A stretch of DNA of 64,000 nucleotides from Tomocerus qinae (lineage: Eukaryota > Arthropoda > Collembola > Entomobryomorpha > Tomoceridae): positions 1-64,000 of the forward strand of contig JAECZT010000008.1 in NCBI GenBank assembly GCA_020055645.1, given 5' to 3'. Under the pieces are notes generated by a model. The model saw only the letters and a list, made by a program, of their open reading frames with translations. It made no database searches and was not told the origin of the DNA. Positions 15,001-25,238 of the stretch are shown here, in pieces (within the stretch, counting starts at the first letter, position 1; every line of letters starts with the position of its first letter). The position numbers and the translations under genes are program-made.

Positions 15001-18000
15001 AATAATTTTGAAGAGTTGAAATTCATGATTTAATACTTGTACGAGCCAAAAAGCTTAAAAAATAATTTTCAAGAGTTGAAATTCATGATTTAATACTTGT
15101 ACGAGCCATAAAGCTTAAAAAATAATTTTCAAGAGTTGAAATTCATGATTTAATACTTGTACGAGCTAAAAAGCTTAAAAAATTAATTTTCAAGAGTTGA
15201 AATTCATGATTTAATACTTGTACGAGGCAAAAAGCTTAAAAAATCATTTTCAAGAGTTGAAATTCAAGATTTAATACTTGTACGAGCCAATAAGCTTAAA
15301 AAATAATTTTGAAGAGTTGAAATTCATGATTTAATACTTGTACGAGCCAAAAAGCTTAAAAAATAATTTTCAAGAGTTGAAATTCATGATTTAATACTTG
15401 TACGAGCCAAAAAGCTTAAAAAATAATTTTCAAGAGTTGAAATTCATGATTTAATACTTGTACGAGCTAAAAAGCTTAAAAAATTAATTTTCAAGAGTTG
15501 AAATTCATGATTTAATACTTGTACGAGGCAAAAAGCTTAAAAAATCATTTTCAAGAGTTGAAATTCAAGATTTAATGCTTGTACGAGCCAAAAAATTTAA
15601 AAATAACATTTAGCAGTTTTAATTGATTTTTTTTGAAACCTGTAGGAGCCAAAAAGCTTAAAAAATAATTTTCAAGAGTTGAAATTCATGATTTAATACT
15701 TGTACGAGCTAAAAAGCTTAAAAATAACATTTAGCAGTTTTAATTGATTTTTTTGAAACCTGTACGAGCCAAAAAGTTTAAAAATAACATTTAGCATTTT
15801 TAATTGATTTTTTTGAAACTTGTAGGAGCCAAAAAGCTTAAAAAATAATTTTCAACAGTTGAAATTCAAGATTTAATGCTTGTACGAGCCAAAAAATTTA
15901 AAAATAACATTTACCAGTTTTAATTAATTTTTTTGAAACTTGTACGAGCCAAAAGGTTTAAAAATAATATTTAGCAGTTTTAATTGATTTTTTTTGAAAC
16001 CTTTAGGAGCCAAAAAGCTTAAAAAATAATTTTCAAGAGTTGAAATTCATGATTTAATACTTGTACGAGCCAAAAAGCTTAAAAAACAATTTTCAAGAGT
16101 TAAAATTCATGATTTAATACTTGTACGAGCCAAAAAGCTTAAAAAATAATTTTCAAGAGTTGAAATTCATGATTTAATACTTGTACGAGCCAAAAAGCTT
16201 AAAAAATAATTTTCAAGAGTTGAAATTCATGATTTAATACTTGTACGAGCCAAAAAGCTTAAAAAATAATTTTCAAGAGTTGAAATTCATGATTTAATTT
16301 TGTACGAGCCAATAAGCTTAAAAAATAATTTTGAAGAGCTGAAATTCATGATTTAATACTTGTACGAGCCAAAAAGCTTAAAAAATAATTTTCAAGAGTT
16401 GAAATTCATGATTTAATACTTGTACGAGCCAAAAAGCTTAAAAAAATAATTTTCAAGAGTTGAAATTCATGATTTAATACTTGTACGAGGCAAAAAGCTT
16501 AAAAAATAATTTTCAAGAGTTGAAATTCATGATTTAAGACTTGTACGAGCCAACAAGCTTAAAAAATAATTTTCAAGAGTTGAAATTCATGACTTAATAC
16601 TTGTATGAGGCAAAAAGCTTAAAAAATAATTTTGAAGAGTTGAAATTCATGATTTAATACTTGTACGAGCCAATAAGCTTAAAAAATAATTTTGAAGAGT
16701 TGAAATTCATGATTTAATACTTGTACGAGCCAAAAAGCTTAAAAAATAATTTTCAAGAGTTGAAATTCATGATTTAATACTTGTACGAGCCAAAAAGCTT
16801 AAAAAAATAATTTTCAAGAGTTGAAATTCATGATTTAATACTTGTACGAGCTAAAAAGCTTAAAAAATTAATTTTCAAGAGTTGAAATTCATGATTTAAT
16901 ACTTGTACGAGGCAAAAAGCTTAAAAAATCATTTTCAAGAGTTGAAATTCAAGATTTAATGCTTGTACGAGCCAAAAAATTTAAAAATAACATTTAGCAG
17001 TTTTAATTGATTTTTTTTGAAACCTGTAGGAGCCAAAAAGCTTAAAAAATAATTTTCAAGAGTTGAAATTCATGATTTAATACTTGTACGAGCTAAAAAG
17101 CTTAAAAATAACATTTAGCAGTTTTAATTGATTTTTTTGAAACCTGTACGAGCCAAAAAGTTTAAAAATAACATTTAGCATTTTTAATTGATTTTTTTGA
17201 AACTTGTAGGAGCCAAAAAGCTTAAAAAATAATTTTCAACAGTTGAAATTCAAGATTTAATGCTTGTACGAGCCAAAAAATTTAAAAATAACATTTACCA
17301 GTTTTAATTAATTTTTTTGAAACTTGTACGAGCCAAAAGGTTTAAAAATAATATTTAGCAGTTTTAATTGATTTTTTTTGAAACCTTTAGGAGCCAAAAA
17401 GCTTAAAAAATAATTTTCAAGAGTTGAAATTCATGATTTAATACTTGTACGAGCCAAAAAGCTTAAAAAACAATTTTCAAGAGTTAAAATTCATGATTTA
17501 ATACTTGTACGAGCCAAAAAGCTTAAAAAATAATTTTCAAGAGTTGAAATTCATGATTTAATACTTGTACGAGCCAAAAAGCTTAAAAAATAATTTTCAA
17601 GAGTTGAAATTCATGATTTAATACTTGTACGAGCCAAAAAGCTTAAAAAATAATTTTCAAGAGTTGAAATTCATGATTTAATACTTGTACGAGCCAAAAA
17701 GCTTAAAAATAACATTTAGCATTTTTAATTGATTTTTTTGTAACTTGTAGGAGCCAAAAAGCTTAAAAAATAATTTTCAAGAGTTGAAATTCATGATTTA
17801 ATACTTGTACGAGCCAAAAAGCTTAAAAAATAATTTTCAAGAGTTGAAATTCATGATTTAATACTTGTACGAGCCAAAAAGCTTAAAAAATAATTTTCAA
17901 GAGTTGAAATTCATGATTTAATACTTGTACGAGCCAAAAAGCTTAAAAAAATAATTTTCAAGGGTTGAAATTCATGATTTAATACTTGTACGAGGCAAAA

Positions 18001-20000
18001 AGCTTAAAAAATAATTTTCAAGAGTTGAAATTCATGATTTAATACTTGTACGAGCCAATAAGCTTAAAAAATAATTTTGAAGAGTTGAAATTCATGATTT
18101 AATACTTGTACGAGCCAAAAAGCTTAAAAAATAATTTTCAAGAGTTGAAATTCATGATTTAATACTTGTACGAGCCAAAAAGCTTAAAAAAATAATTTTC
18201 AAGAGTTGAAATTCATGATTTAATACTTGTACAAGGCAAAAAGCTTAAAAAATAATTTTCAATGGTTGAAATTCATGATTTAATACTTGTACGAGCTTAA
18301 AAGCTTAAAAATAACATTTAGCAGTTTTAATTGATTTTTTTGAAACTTGTACGAGCCAAAAAGCTTAAAAAATAATTTTCAAGAGTTGAAATTCATGATT
18401 TAATACTTGTACGAGCCAAAAAGCGTAAAAAAATAATTTTCAAGAGTTGAAATTCATGATTTAATTTTTGTACGAGGCAAAAAGCTTAAAAAAATAATTT
18501 TCAAGAGTTGAAATTCATGATTTAATACTTGTACGAGGCAAAAAGCTTAAAAAATAATTTTCAATGGTTGAAATTCAAGATTTAATGCTTGTACGAGCCA
18601 AAAAATTTAAAAATAACATTTACCAGTTTTAATTAATTTTTTTGAAACTTGTACGAGCCAAAAGGTTTAAAAATAATATTTAGCAGTTTTAATTGATTTT
18701 TTTTGAAACCTTTAGGAGCCAAAAAGCTTAAAAAATAATTTTCAAGAGTTGAAATTCATGATTTAATACTTGTACGAGCCAAAAAGCTTAAAAAATAATT
18801 TTGAAGAGTTGAAATTCATGATTTAATACTTGTACGAGCCAAAAAGCTTAAAAAATAATTTTCAAGAGTTGAAATTCATGATTTAATATTTGTACGAGCC
18901 AAAAAGCTTAAAAATAACATTTAGCATTTTTAATTGATTTTTTTGTAACTTGTAGGAGCCAAAAAGCTTAAAAAATAATTTTCAAGAGTTGAAATTCATG
19001 ATTTAATACTTGTACGAGCTAAAAAGCTTAAAAATAACATTTAGCAGTTTTAATTGATTTTTTTGAAACTTGTACGAGCCAAAAAGCTTAAAAAATAATT
19101 TTCAAGAGTTGAAATTCATGATTTAATACTTGTACGAGGCAAAAAGCTTAAAAAATAATTTTCAATGGTTGAAATTCATGATTTAATACTTGTACGAGCT
19201 TAAAAGCTTAAAAATAACATTTAGCAGTTTTAATTGATTTTTTTGAAACTTGTACGAGCCAAAAAGCTTAAAAAATAATTTTCAAGAGTTGAAATTCATG
19301 ATTTAATACTTGTACGAGCCAAAAAGCGTAAAAAAATAATTTTCAAGAGTTGAAATTCATGATTTAATTTTTGTACGAGGCAAAAAGCTTAAAAAATAAT
19401 TTTCAAGAGTTGAAATTCATGATTTAATACTTGTACGAGGCAAAAAGCTTAAAAAATAATTTTCAATGGTTGAAATTCAAGATTTAATGCTTGTACGAGC
19501 CAAAAAATTTAAAAATAACATTTACCAGTTTTAATTAATTTTTTTGAAACTTGTACGAGCCAAAAGGTTTAAAAATAATATTTAGCAGTTTTAATTGATT
19601 TTTTTTGAAACCTTTAGGAGCCAAAAAGCTTAAAAAATAATTTTCAAGAGTTGAAATTCATGATTTAATACTTGTACGAGCCAAAAAGCTTAAAAAATAA
19701 TTTTGAAGAGTTGAAATTCATGATTTAATACTTGTACGAGCCAAAAAGCTTAAAAAATAATTTTCAAGAGTTGAAATTCATGATTTAATATTTGTACGAG
19801 CCAAAAAGCTTAAAAATAACATTTAGCATTTTTAATTGATTTTTTTGTAACTTGTAGGAGCCAAAAAGCTTAAAAAATAATTTTCAAGAGTTGAAATTCA
19901 TGATTTAATACTTGTACGAGCTAAAAAGCTTAAAAATAACATTTAGCAGTTTTAATTGATTTTTTTGAAACTTGTACGAGCCAAAAAGTTTAAAAAAATA
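1..20000. repeat. ~60 bp satellite array, two monomer types, about 330 monomers
   Basis: The stretch is head-to-tail ~60 bp monomers with no interruption. Type A carries TTCAAGAGTTGAAATTCATG followed by ATTTAATA; type B carries CATTTAGCAGTTTTAATTGA followed by a T-run and GAAA. Both end in the same box, CTTGTACGAGCCAAAAAGCT, followed by TAAAAA. The box supplies a HindIII site (AAGCTT) in most monomers. A and B differ over ~38 bp but share the ~21 bp box almost without change. A 43-45 bp deleted monomer (the ATTTAATA part is missing before TGTACGAGCC) recurs near 561, 2596, 7036 and 11416. No ORF of note lies inside. This is typical of centromeric, pericentromeric or subtelomeric satellite; which one cannot be told from sequence alone. 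Confidence 0.97.
3841..12900. repeat. ~4.6 kb higher-order tandem duplication inside the satellite
   Basis: Rare variant monomers recur in the same order about 4.62 kb apart. The TTAAGACTTG variant is at ~4043 and ~5186, and again at ~8666 and ~9811. CCATAAAGC is at ~4780 and ~9403. GTAGTAGCC is at ~5015 and ~9637. CAAGAATTG is at ~6009 and ~10629. After ~11000 the offset drops to ~4382 (GTATAAGCC at ~6819 and ~11200; GTGCTAGCC at ~7592 and ~11974), so the second copy lost about 240 bp (four monomers). Copies are roughly 3841-8520 and 8465-12900. Smaller nested duplications with offsets of ~1380 and ~1680 bp occur between 13400 and 17400. A ~900 bp unit repeats at 18290-20000, marked by AAAAAGCGTAAAA at ~18420 and ~19324. 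Confidence 0.85.
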
Positions 20001-20100
20001 NNNNNNNNNNNNNNNNNNNNNNNNNNNNNNNNNNNNNNNNNNNNNNNNNNNNNNNNNNNNNNNNNNNNNNNNNNNNNNNNNNNNNNNNNNNNNNNNNNNN
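20001..20100. other. Assembly gap (100 N)
   Basis: Exactly 100 N, the usual placeholder for a gap of unknown size. It separates the satellite from the first copy of the gypsy-containing segment, so their adjacency and distance are not established. Confidence 0.99.
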
Positions 20101-21446
20101 CCTGCCTTGTCCAATGCTTGAAACACGGACTCGACATGTTCGAGATGAGGATCGAATTGTTTGCTATGCACTATAATATCATCCAAGTACCCTAGAGCCA
20201 CTGTCCATTTAAGTCCTCCTAATACAGCATCAATTAATCGCTGAAACGTTTGCGCAGCATTGCACAAACCAAAGCTCATATAATTAAATTGGTACAATCC
20301 GTCAGGCGTTACAAAAGCTGTCTTTTCTTTATCCTGTTGTCTCATAGGTACCTGGTGATAAGCATTTTCACAATCAAAGATCGAAAAATACTTACAACCA
20401 GCAAAACGATCGAGTGCATCATCCATACGTGGAAGAGGATAATTGTCTTTACGTGTTACCTTATTAATAGCACGATAATCAATACAAAATCTTTTAGTAT
20501 TATCCTTCTTATCTATTAGCACGACTGGAGAAGACCATGGTGAATCACTATGGCTAATAATTCCCTTCTGTAACATGTCCTCTGTCTGCCTGTTAATTTC
20601 TCTTCTTTCCTCGTATGATACTCGATATGGCTTTTGTTTTATAGGTGCGGCGTCACCTGTCTCTATACGATGTTCGACGTAATCACATCTACCAACTTCC
20701 TTTCCATCACCTCCGAATAAAGATGCGTATTTTATAAGTAAATTCATTACTTCTGTTTTCTGAGCGTCGTCAAGTTTACTACCTATAGAGATTTTAGAAA
20801 TAAATTCATTCATTTGAGGAATTAACGAATTCATGAATTTGACATCGTTGAGTAAAGACTCAACGGTTTCGAAAGAAGATTTCTTGCTTCGTAATTCTTC
20901 ATCGACTTCATCTAGATTACATAAAATCTGTTCGTTACTAAAATTCTCATAGGTACCTAGGACTGTGTTTAAGTATAGCCGTAATGGTCGGCTTGATAAA
21001 TTCAATAGAATTGTATGACCAACTCCTTCCGTAATAGAAAGTAATGTATGTCCAACTCCAACCTTCTTGGAGTGTTCTAATTGTGACCTGGGTTGTACTA
21101 AAATGTCACCATTACATTTACTATCTGTCTTTACAGGAACTCTAAGTGCGTAACCTGGCTTTATGCATACAGACTTAGCTAACCGAATTTTATTTAAAGC
21201 GTAATTTACCATTTCAGATGGTTCAGTAGAAGGACTACTGCTTTCATATGAGTTAGGAACTGAAAAGTCCAACTCTGCATATTCGGTAGGAGCAAAAGAA
21301 GAGTTTTCAACAGTAATGAGAGAAACGCATTCTTGACAAATACAAAATCCTTGAGGTTGTGAGGTATATCTGTTGGTAGCAAGGATAGAAGAAAGACCCA
21401 AAATCCATGGATGCACCACTGCGGGCATTCTAGGGATAAATAACAA
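20101..21446 (-). pseudogene. Ty3/gypsy pol fragment (reverse transcriptase N-terminal part), copy 1
   Basis: The minus-strand frame is open from 21446 to the gap. It encodes a ~250-residue leader and then a Ty3/gypsy reverse transcriptase. Visible RT motifs are YPLPRMDD, FSIFDCENAYHQV (first catalytic Asp), the PDGLYQFNYMSFGLCNAAQTF-type region and the YLDD box. It stops at FQALDKA where the Ns begin. RT copies element RNA into DNA; here there is no gag, no visible protease core, no integrase and no LTR, so it is a fragment. The frame opens just downstream of TTATTTATCCCTAG, a good 3' splice acceptor, with the first in-phase ATG after it at 21428. It is nearly identical to the second copy; one visible amino-acid difference is Asp versus Asn near residue 201. 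Confidence 0.9.
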
Positions 21447-21609
21447 AAAAGTGATTTTATTCTAATATTACTTAATTATTGTTCCGTTCATATCGTTTAT
21501 CTATAGAACATGATGTGTGGCCTTGGACAACAATCCGTACTGTGGTCCCAGATGACTCAGACATAATATATCACAATGCTCTAATTCGTCTTAAATGGAT
21601 TGTACAGTG
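21447..21609. other. Non-coding stretch upstream of the gypsy fragment, with splice-acceptor-like tract
   Basis: No ORF is recognised. On the minus strand the stretch ends in a T-rich tract and CCCTAG immediately before the gypsy-derived frame. A short minus-strand frame starting MSESSG lies here but I cannot assign it. Confidence 0.4.
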
Positions 21610-21805
21610 CAAGTAAAGATTTGAATCTGATGGTAGTCCTTGTTCACCACTGACCGCAAGAAGACCATATCCATGCAAAACAGTCAAACGCAATCGGACG
21701 GTTCAACTCCCCATCACCACTCCCATGAAATCCGAACCGGAAATCAAATTCTCCATCAGGACGGAAGATAAAAACCTCGTGCTTCTCCCGATCACAGTTT
21801 TCAAA
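21610..21805 (-). pseudogene. NHL-repeat-like exon fragment, copy 1
   Basis: Minus-strand translation gives CDREKHEVFIFRPDGEFDF followed by RFGFHGSGDGELNRPIAFD. This fits the NHL-repeat pattern (D..NHR.QVF...G.....FG..G.G.GELN.P.GVA.D) found in TRIM/Brat-type beta-propellers. After a one-base shift the next frame reads MDMVFLRSVVNKDYHQIQIFT, matching the following blade (V.DK.NHRIQIF). The fragment is preceded by GATGATTGCAG, a plausible splice acceptor. NHL propellers normally have several blades; here only about one and a half are visible and they are frameshifted, so this is a captured or decayed exon. The assignment rests on motif shape read by eye. Confidence 0.5.
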
Positions 21806-21891
21806 CTGCAATCATCAACAAGAAGCATTTAATTCCAAAATAAATAATTTAAATCTCACCAACATTAGAATACATTAGAATACACTGGATA
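21806..21891. other. AT-rich spacer before the foldback element
   Basis: Short AT-rich stretch with a repeated ATTAGAATAC. No gene seen. It ends in the TA used as target-site duplication by the next element. Confidence 0.4.
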
Positions 21892-21893
21892 TA

Positions 21894-23049
21894 CAGTTAG
21901 AATTATCGCTAAGAGACTTTTTTCAAATAATAACCGCAGTGAAAATCGCTTCTGATTGGTCGATGCATTTTTGAAATTGACCAATCAGAGCACAGAATTC
22001 CATAGCAAAATTTTATATGATTTTCATAGATCATTCCCAAGGGAAATATTTGTTTCAACACTGAACTTTGAACTAAGACTTGTGATAGGAAAATACAGAC
22101 TAACACTTTTAGCATAATCGCAAACTCAATACACTGTACTCAACTCTGTGATGCTTACTTGCTGAACAGAGCAACTGCTTGCATATGTTACAATTGATTA
22201 TTACTTCACTAAGCAGTCTGAACAAACATATTTTATGCAAAATATTTTCAATGATACCTTGTAATTGTAAATTTAAAAGTAAATCTAATTAATTAGTTTG
22301 TACTACTTCATAGAGATCAATACGCAGTGTAGTAGTGGTGATAATATTGATGCAAAATGTTATGATTTTATATGTTTGTTCAGACTGCTTAGTGAAGTAA
22401 TAATCATTTGTAACACATGCAAGCGAAAATTCCTGTAGTATTAGCTAGTAGGCAGTGTATTTGTGTATTAGGTTACCTCGTCAGGATGTTTGAAAAATGA
22501 AAATTCACTTTTTTCATTTGTGGATCTAAATTAGACGATTTAGATCCACAGCCAAATCTGTACTCAAAGCTAAAGTTGTATGTACCCAATGGCAACCAAC
22601 CTTTGGGTCATAGTCATAGTCATTCCTATGAGTCATTCATAGGTCAAAACTGTGAGCGCAGCGTAGATTTGGCTGTGGATCTAAATCGTCCAATTTAGAT
22701 CCACGGATGAAAAAAGTGAATTTTCATTTTTCAGACATCCTGAAGAGGTAACCTTTGCATGCAAGCAGTTGCTCTATTCAGCAAGTAAGCATCATAGAGT
22801 TGAGTACAGTGTATTGAGTTTGCGATTATGCTAAAAGTGTTAGTCTGTATTTTCCTATCACAAGTCTTAGTTCAAAGTTCAGTGTTGAAACAAATATTTC
22901 CCTTGGGAATGATCTATGAAAATCATATAAAATTTTGCTATGGAATTCTGTGCTCTGATTGGTCAATTTCAAAAATGCATCGACCAATCAGAAGCGATTT
23001 TCACTGCGGTTATTATTTGAAAAAAGTCTCTTAGCGATAATTCTAACAG
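21894..23049. mobile_element. Tc1/mariner-type foldback MITE, ~1.16 kb, copy 1
   Basis: The element starts CAGTTAGAATTATCGCTAAG and ends with the inverted counterpart ...ATAATTCTAACAG, flanked by TA on both sides (21892-21893 and 23050-23051). Its terminal inverted repeats are ~240 bp, 21894-22140 and 22800-23049. A 68-codon ORF appears in mirror image at both ends simply because the TIRs are long; it is not a gene. The interior has nested inverted repeats: one around GCAGTCTGAACAAACATAT (22216/22376) and one around TTTAGATCCACAGCCAAATC (22537/22667). No transposase is present. CAGT termini with a TA duplication are established traits of Tc1/mariner elements. Further copies are at 32545, 58921 and 60195. 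Confidence 0.9.
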
Positions 23050-23053
23050 TACT

Positions 23054-23796
23054 GATAGTTTCAGTAGTCCGTGAAACCGCTATTTGGGAGTTGCACCTGG
23101 ATACGCATTCTGATTGGTCGAAATTTTTTGAATCCAGCGATCTGATTGGTTATTGCAGTAATGAATAATCTATAGATTTCCCAGATGGGGGAATTTTAAC
23201 AACATTTTGCAATTACTACAAATACAATACAATCCATGAATATTATACACAATGTACACAAAGTTTAAACGTTGCAATATACAACAACGAAGTCGAATCA
23301 TTATGAATCATTTACCCGTAGTAATAATAACATTCGTTTTGCAAAACAGCAGCTATAAACATCGCAGAAGCACAAATCGATGTTATGTATGTGATCAGTT
23401 GTAACCAAATGAAGTAAAGTATTATTGAATTCGCAGTTCAAAATCAACGTTTTTTAGCCCATTACTTCGATTGGTGCTTCTGTTTATAGCTGTTGTTTTG
23501 CAAAACGAATGCTTATATTACTATGGGTAAATGATTCATAATGATTCGACTTCGTTGTTGTATATTACAACTTTTAAACTTTGTGTACATTGTGTGTAAT
23601 ATTCATGGATTGTATTGTATTTTGTAGTAATTGCAAAATGTTGTTAAAATTCCTCCATCTTGGGAATCTATAGAATATTCATTACTGCAATAACCAATCA
23701 GATCGCTGGATTCAAAAAATTTCGACCAATCAGAATGCGTATTCTGATGCAAGGTGCAACTCCCAAATAGCGGTTTCACGGACTACTGAAACTATC
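23054..23796. mobile_element. Second foldback element, ~743 bp, copy 1
   Basis: Terminal inverted repeats begin GATAGTTTCAGTAGTCCGTG and are about 150 bp long (23054-~23200 and ~23645-23796). A further inner inverted pair lies around TGAATCATT / ATTCGACTTCGTTGTTGTAT. No ORF with recognisable function is present. It abuts the preceding MITE with only four bases between. Like that MITE, its TIRs contain several ATTGG/CCAAT boxes, although the remaining TIR sequence is unrelated. The target-site duplication is ambiguous. Confidence 0.8.
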
Positions 23797-24039
23797 TACT
23801 AATAATATCTCATTAAATGGTATGATTTACAAATAATTCAATAAAGACTTACCTGTTCGGTGTGGATGCTGGTGGCGACTCCCAGGGTTTTCGTTTAAGG
23901 GTCCAGTTCCTTTGACAATTATGAAAACAGTTTCGAATTTAGACAAACAATGTGGGTTCCTAATGTTAGCCGAAATCCATATCCTAACCTAACCGACACA
24001 CTAAAGATATGTATTTAAATAGTACCCCTGCCCTATTCT
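23797..24039 (-). other. Spacer with a consensus 5' splice donor on the minus strand, copy 1
   Basis: On the minus strand ACCGAACAG is followed by GTAAGTC at 23852, a strong 5' splice-donor match. Together with the acceptor before the NHL-like fragment (21806) and the one before the gypsy frame (~21430), it suggests a broken multi-exon transcription unit on this strand. The exon upstream of the donor has no recognised product. A CCTAACCTAACC stretch lies at ~23986. Confidence 0.35.
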
Positions 24040-24608
24040 GGTAAGATAATGGGATGCTTCTGAACATACGGAAGTAATGAATGCCGGAGGCGCCCGCCCA
24101 CCCTCAAAATTTCTACTTAAACAAGAAAAGGATTTCAGCGGGCTCTTTTTATGCAGAATTACATTTAAAATGCAGTATTTGATTTCTTGAGCAAATGAAA
24201 GATTCTGTACTTGTTTAATCAACGCAAAAACTCTTTGCAATTCCAATGTTGATAAAGGTGCACAAGACACGATTTTCTTTCTGAGTTTGTCTGAGAATCT
24301 TAAATAATAACCTGTGATACGTATCAAAGTTGTAAATGATGAGTAACGGTTCAGCAAATCCAAATCCTCATGATTTTCAACCAACAAAATTGTCATTATC
24401 TTTTCTTTCTTCAGCGCATTAGGATCTGTTTAAATTTCCTCTTTCTGCATTTTCCAAACAAATTGGTGTAGCCATTGTGGCCCCTACCACCAAAGAGGAT
24501 GTCCATGAAGATCTTGGGGAAAATACCACGAGATGCACCGCCGTCCGTAGGATTTTCCTCCGACATGCCGTGGCTCCAATGTTGGAGACCTAGTAAATCT
24601 TTTATCTC
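24040..24608 (-). pseudogene. Bel-Pao pol fragment (RNase H end to integrase N-terminus), copy 1
   Basis: Minus-strand translation aligns by eye with the larger Bel-Pao element at 49856-55555. It has the end of the RNase H/linker region (GLQHWSHGMSEENP-like) and the block YSSFTTLIRITGYYLRFSDK followed by LRKKIVSCAPL and IKQVQNLSFAQEIK. Past the glycine-rich start of the integrase the frame shifts, ending in an unrelated short tail. It lacks RT, the integrase catalytic core and LTRs. The Penelope-like element interrupts it after ...TTTTATCTC at 24608; copy 2 reads straight through this point. Confidence 0.85.
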
Positions 24609-24693
24609 GAAGAAGAAATATGCAATCCTTGTAAGGAAAAATCGCCCCAGAATCCAATTTCTGATTATTTATTGTTTATTTGCCGGAAAATCT

Positions 24694-24728
24694 TAGAGTG
24701 ACTAGTTTCATATTATCATCAGACTCTA
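24694..24728 (-). ncRNA. Minimal type I hammerhead ribozyme motif (3' UTR of the full PLE unit)
   Basis: On the minus strand the order is UAGAGU, CUGAUGA, UAAUAU, GAAAC, UA, GUC, ACUCUA. UAGAGU and ACUCUA form a perfect 6 bp helix I around the invariant cores CUGAUGA and GAAA and a GUC cleavage triplet. Helix III is only A-U plus C-G over a 2-nt loop, but ACUAGU is self-complementary, so two molecules or two motifs could pair as a dimeric hammerhead. Helix II (UAAUAU) is very weak. Hammerheads with minimal helix III in PLE pLTRs are established; activity of this one is inference. Confidence 0.7.
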
Positions 24729-25238
24729 CATCACCAAAAATTATTTATATTATAAAATATCCTTAAGTACCAGCTTAATTATATCATTTTATATTTTAAA
24801 TGATTTTATATTTTAAATGACAGAATACACATAAAAATGCCACTGAAGTGATTACCTATTTCGATTTCCTTTCACAAAACATTATTTCTTCAATAATCTA
24901 GTTGTATACTAAATTACATTGTCATCTTCTAAAAAACAACATTTTAAAAACATTAAGTTTCGTTACTATCGTTACATTTTACAAAAACAGAGCAAGTAAC
25001 AAACGGTTATACATTAGTTTATAGAATGTAAAGTATAGGCTTATACAAATGTAAAAATATAAAGTTACCTTTGATACAATTTTAGAAAAAATCTAAAATT
25101 CTGACAGAATTTTTTCTGTCCGGTCCCGGCTGATGTTAATTGCCTCTCAATGTCACAATTTCCCACTCCTTGCTATTAATGACAGGTTTTTATATGTACG
25201 TATTCTTAGACTGAGAGAAACGAGAATTATGTTTCTCT

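Larger units (their letters stand above)
20101..24608. repeat. Mosaic segment, copy 1 (truncated at both ends)
   Basis: This segment matches 30752-35258 at an offset of 10649-10651 bp. I could see only about half a dozen differences: one base near 20847, a short cluster near 22505-22545, and 1 bp indels near 22510, 23187 and 23881. It begins at the N gap and stops where the Penelope-like element starts at 24609. Contents in order are a gypsy pol fragment (-), an NHL-like fragment (-), a Tc1/mariner-type foldback, a second foldback and a Bel-Pao pol fragment (-). Near-identity implies recent duplication or unmerged haplotypes. Confidence 0.93.

Noticed and set aside
1..20000. CRISPR-like regular spacing of conserved boxes
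   Set aside because: The intervals are not unique spacers but two recurring monomer types; this is eukaryotic satellite.
1..20000. CENP-B box in the shared satellite motif
   Set aside because: The shared box does not match the known CENP-B box pattern; only a functional analogy is possible.
19905..21446. A 513-codon ORF crossing the gap
   Set aside because: It runs through 100 N into satellite; only 20101-21446 is real gypsy-derived frame.
21909..22115. 68-codon ORF found in five or more places (MLKVLVCIFLSQVLVQSS)
   Set aside because: It lies in the MITE terminal inverted repeat and appears only as a mirror of that repeat; the apparent signal-peptide-like start is coincidental.
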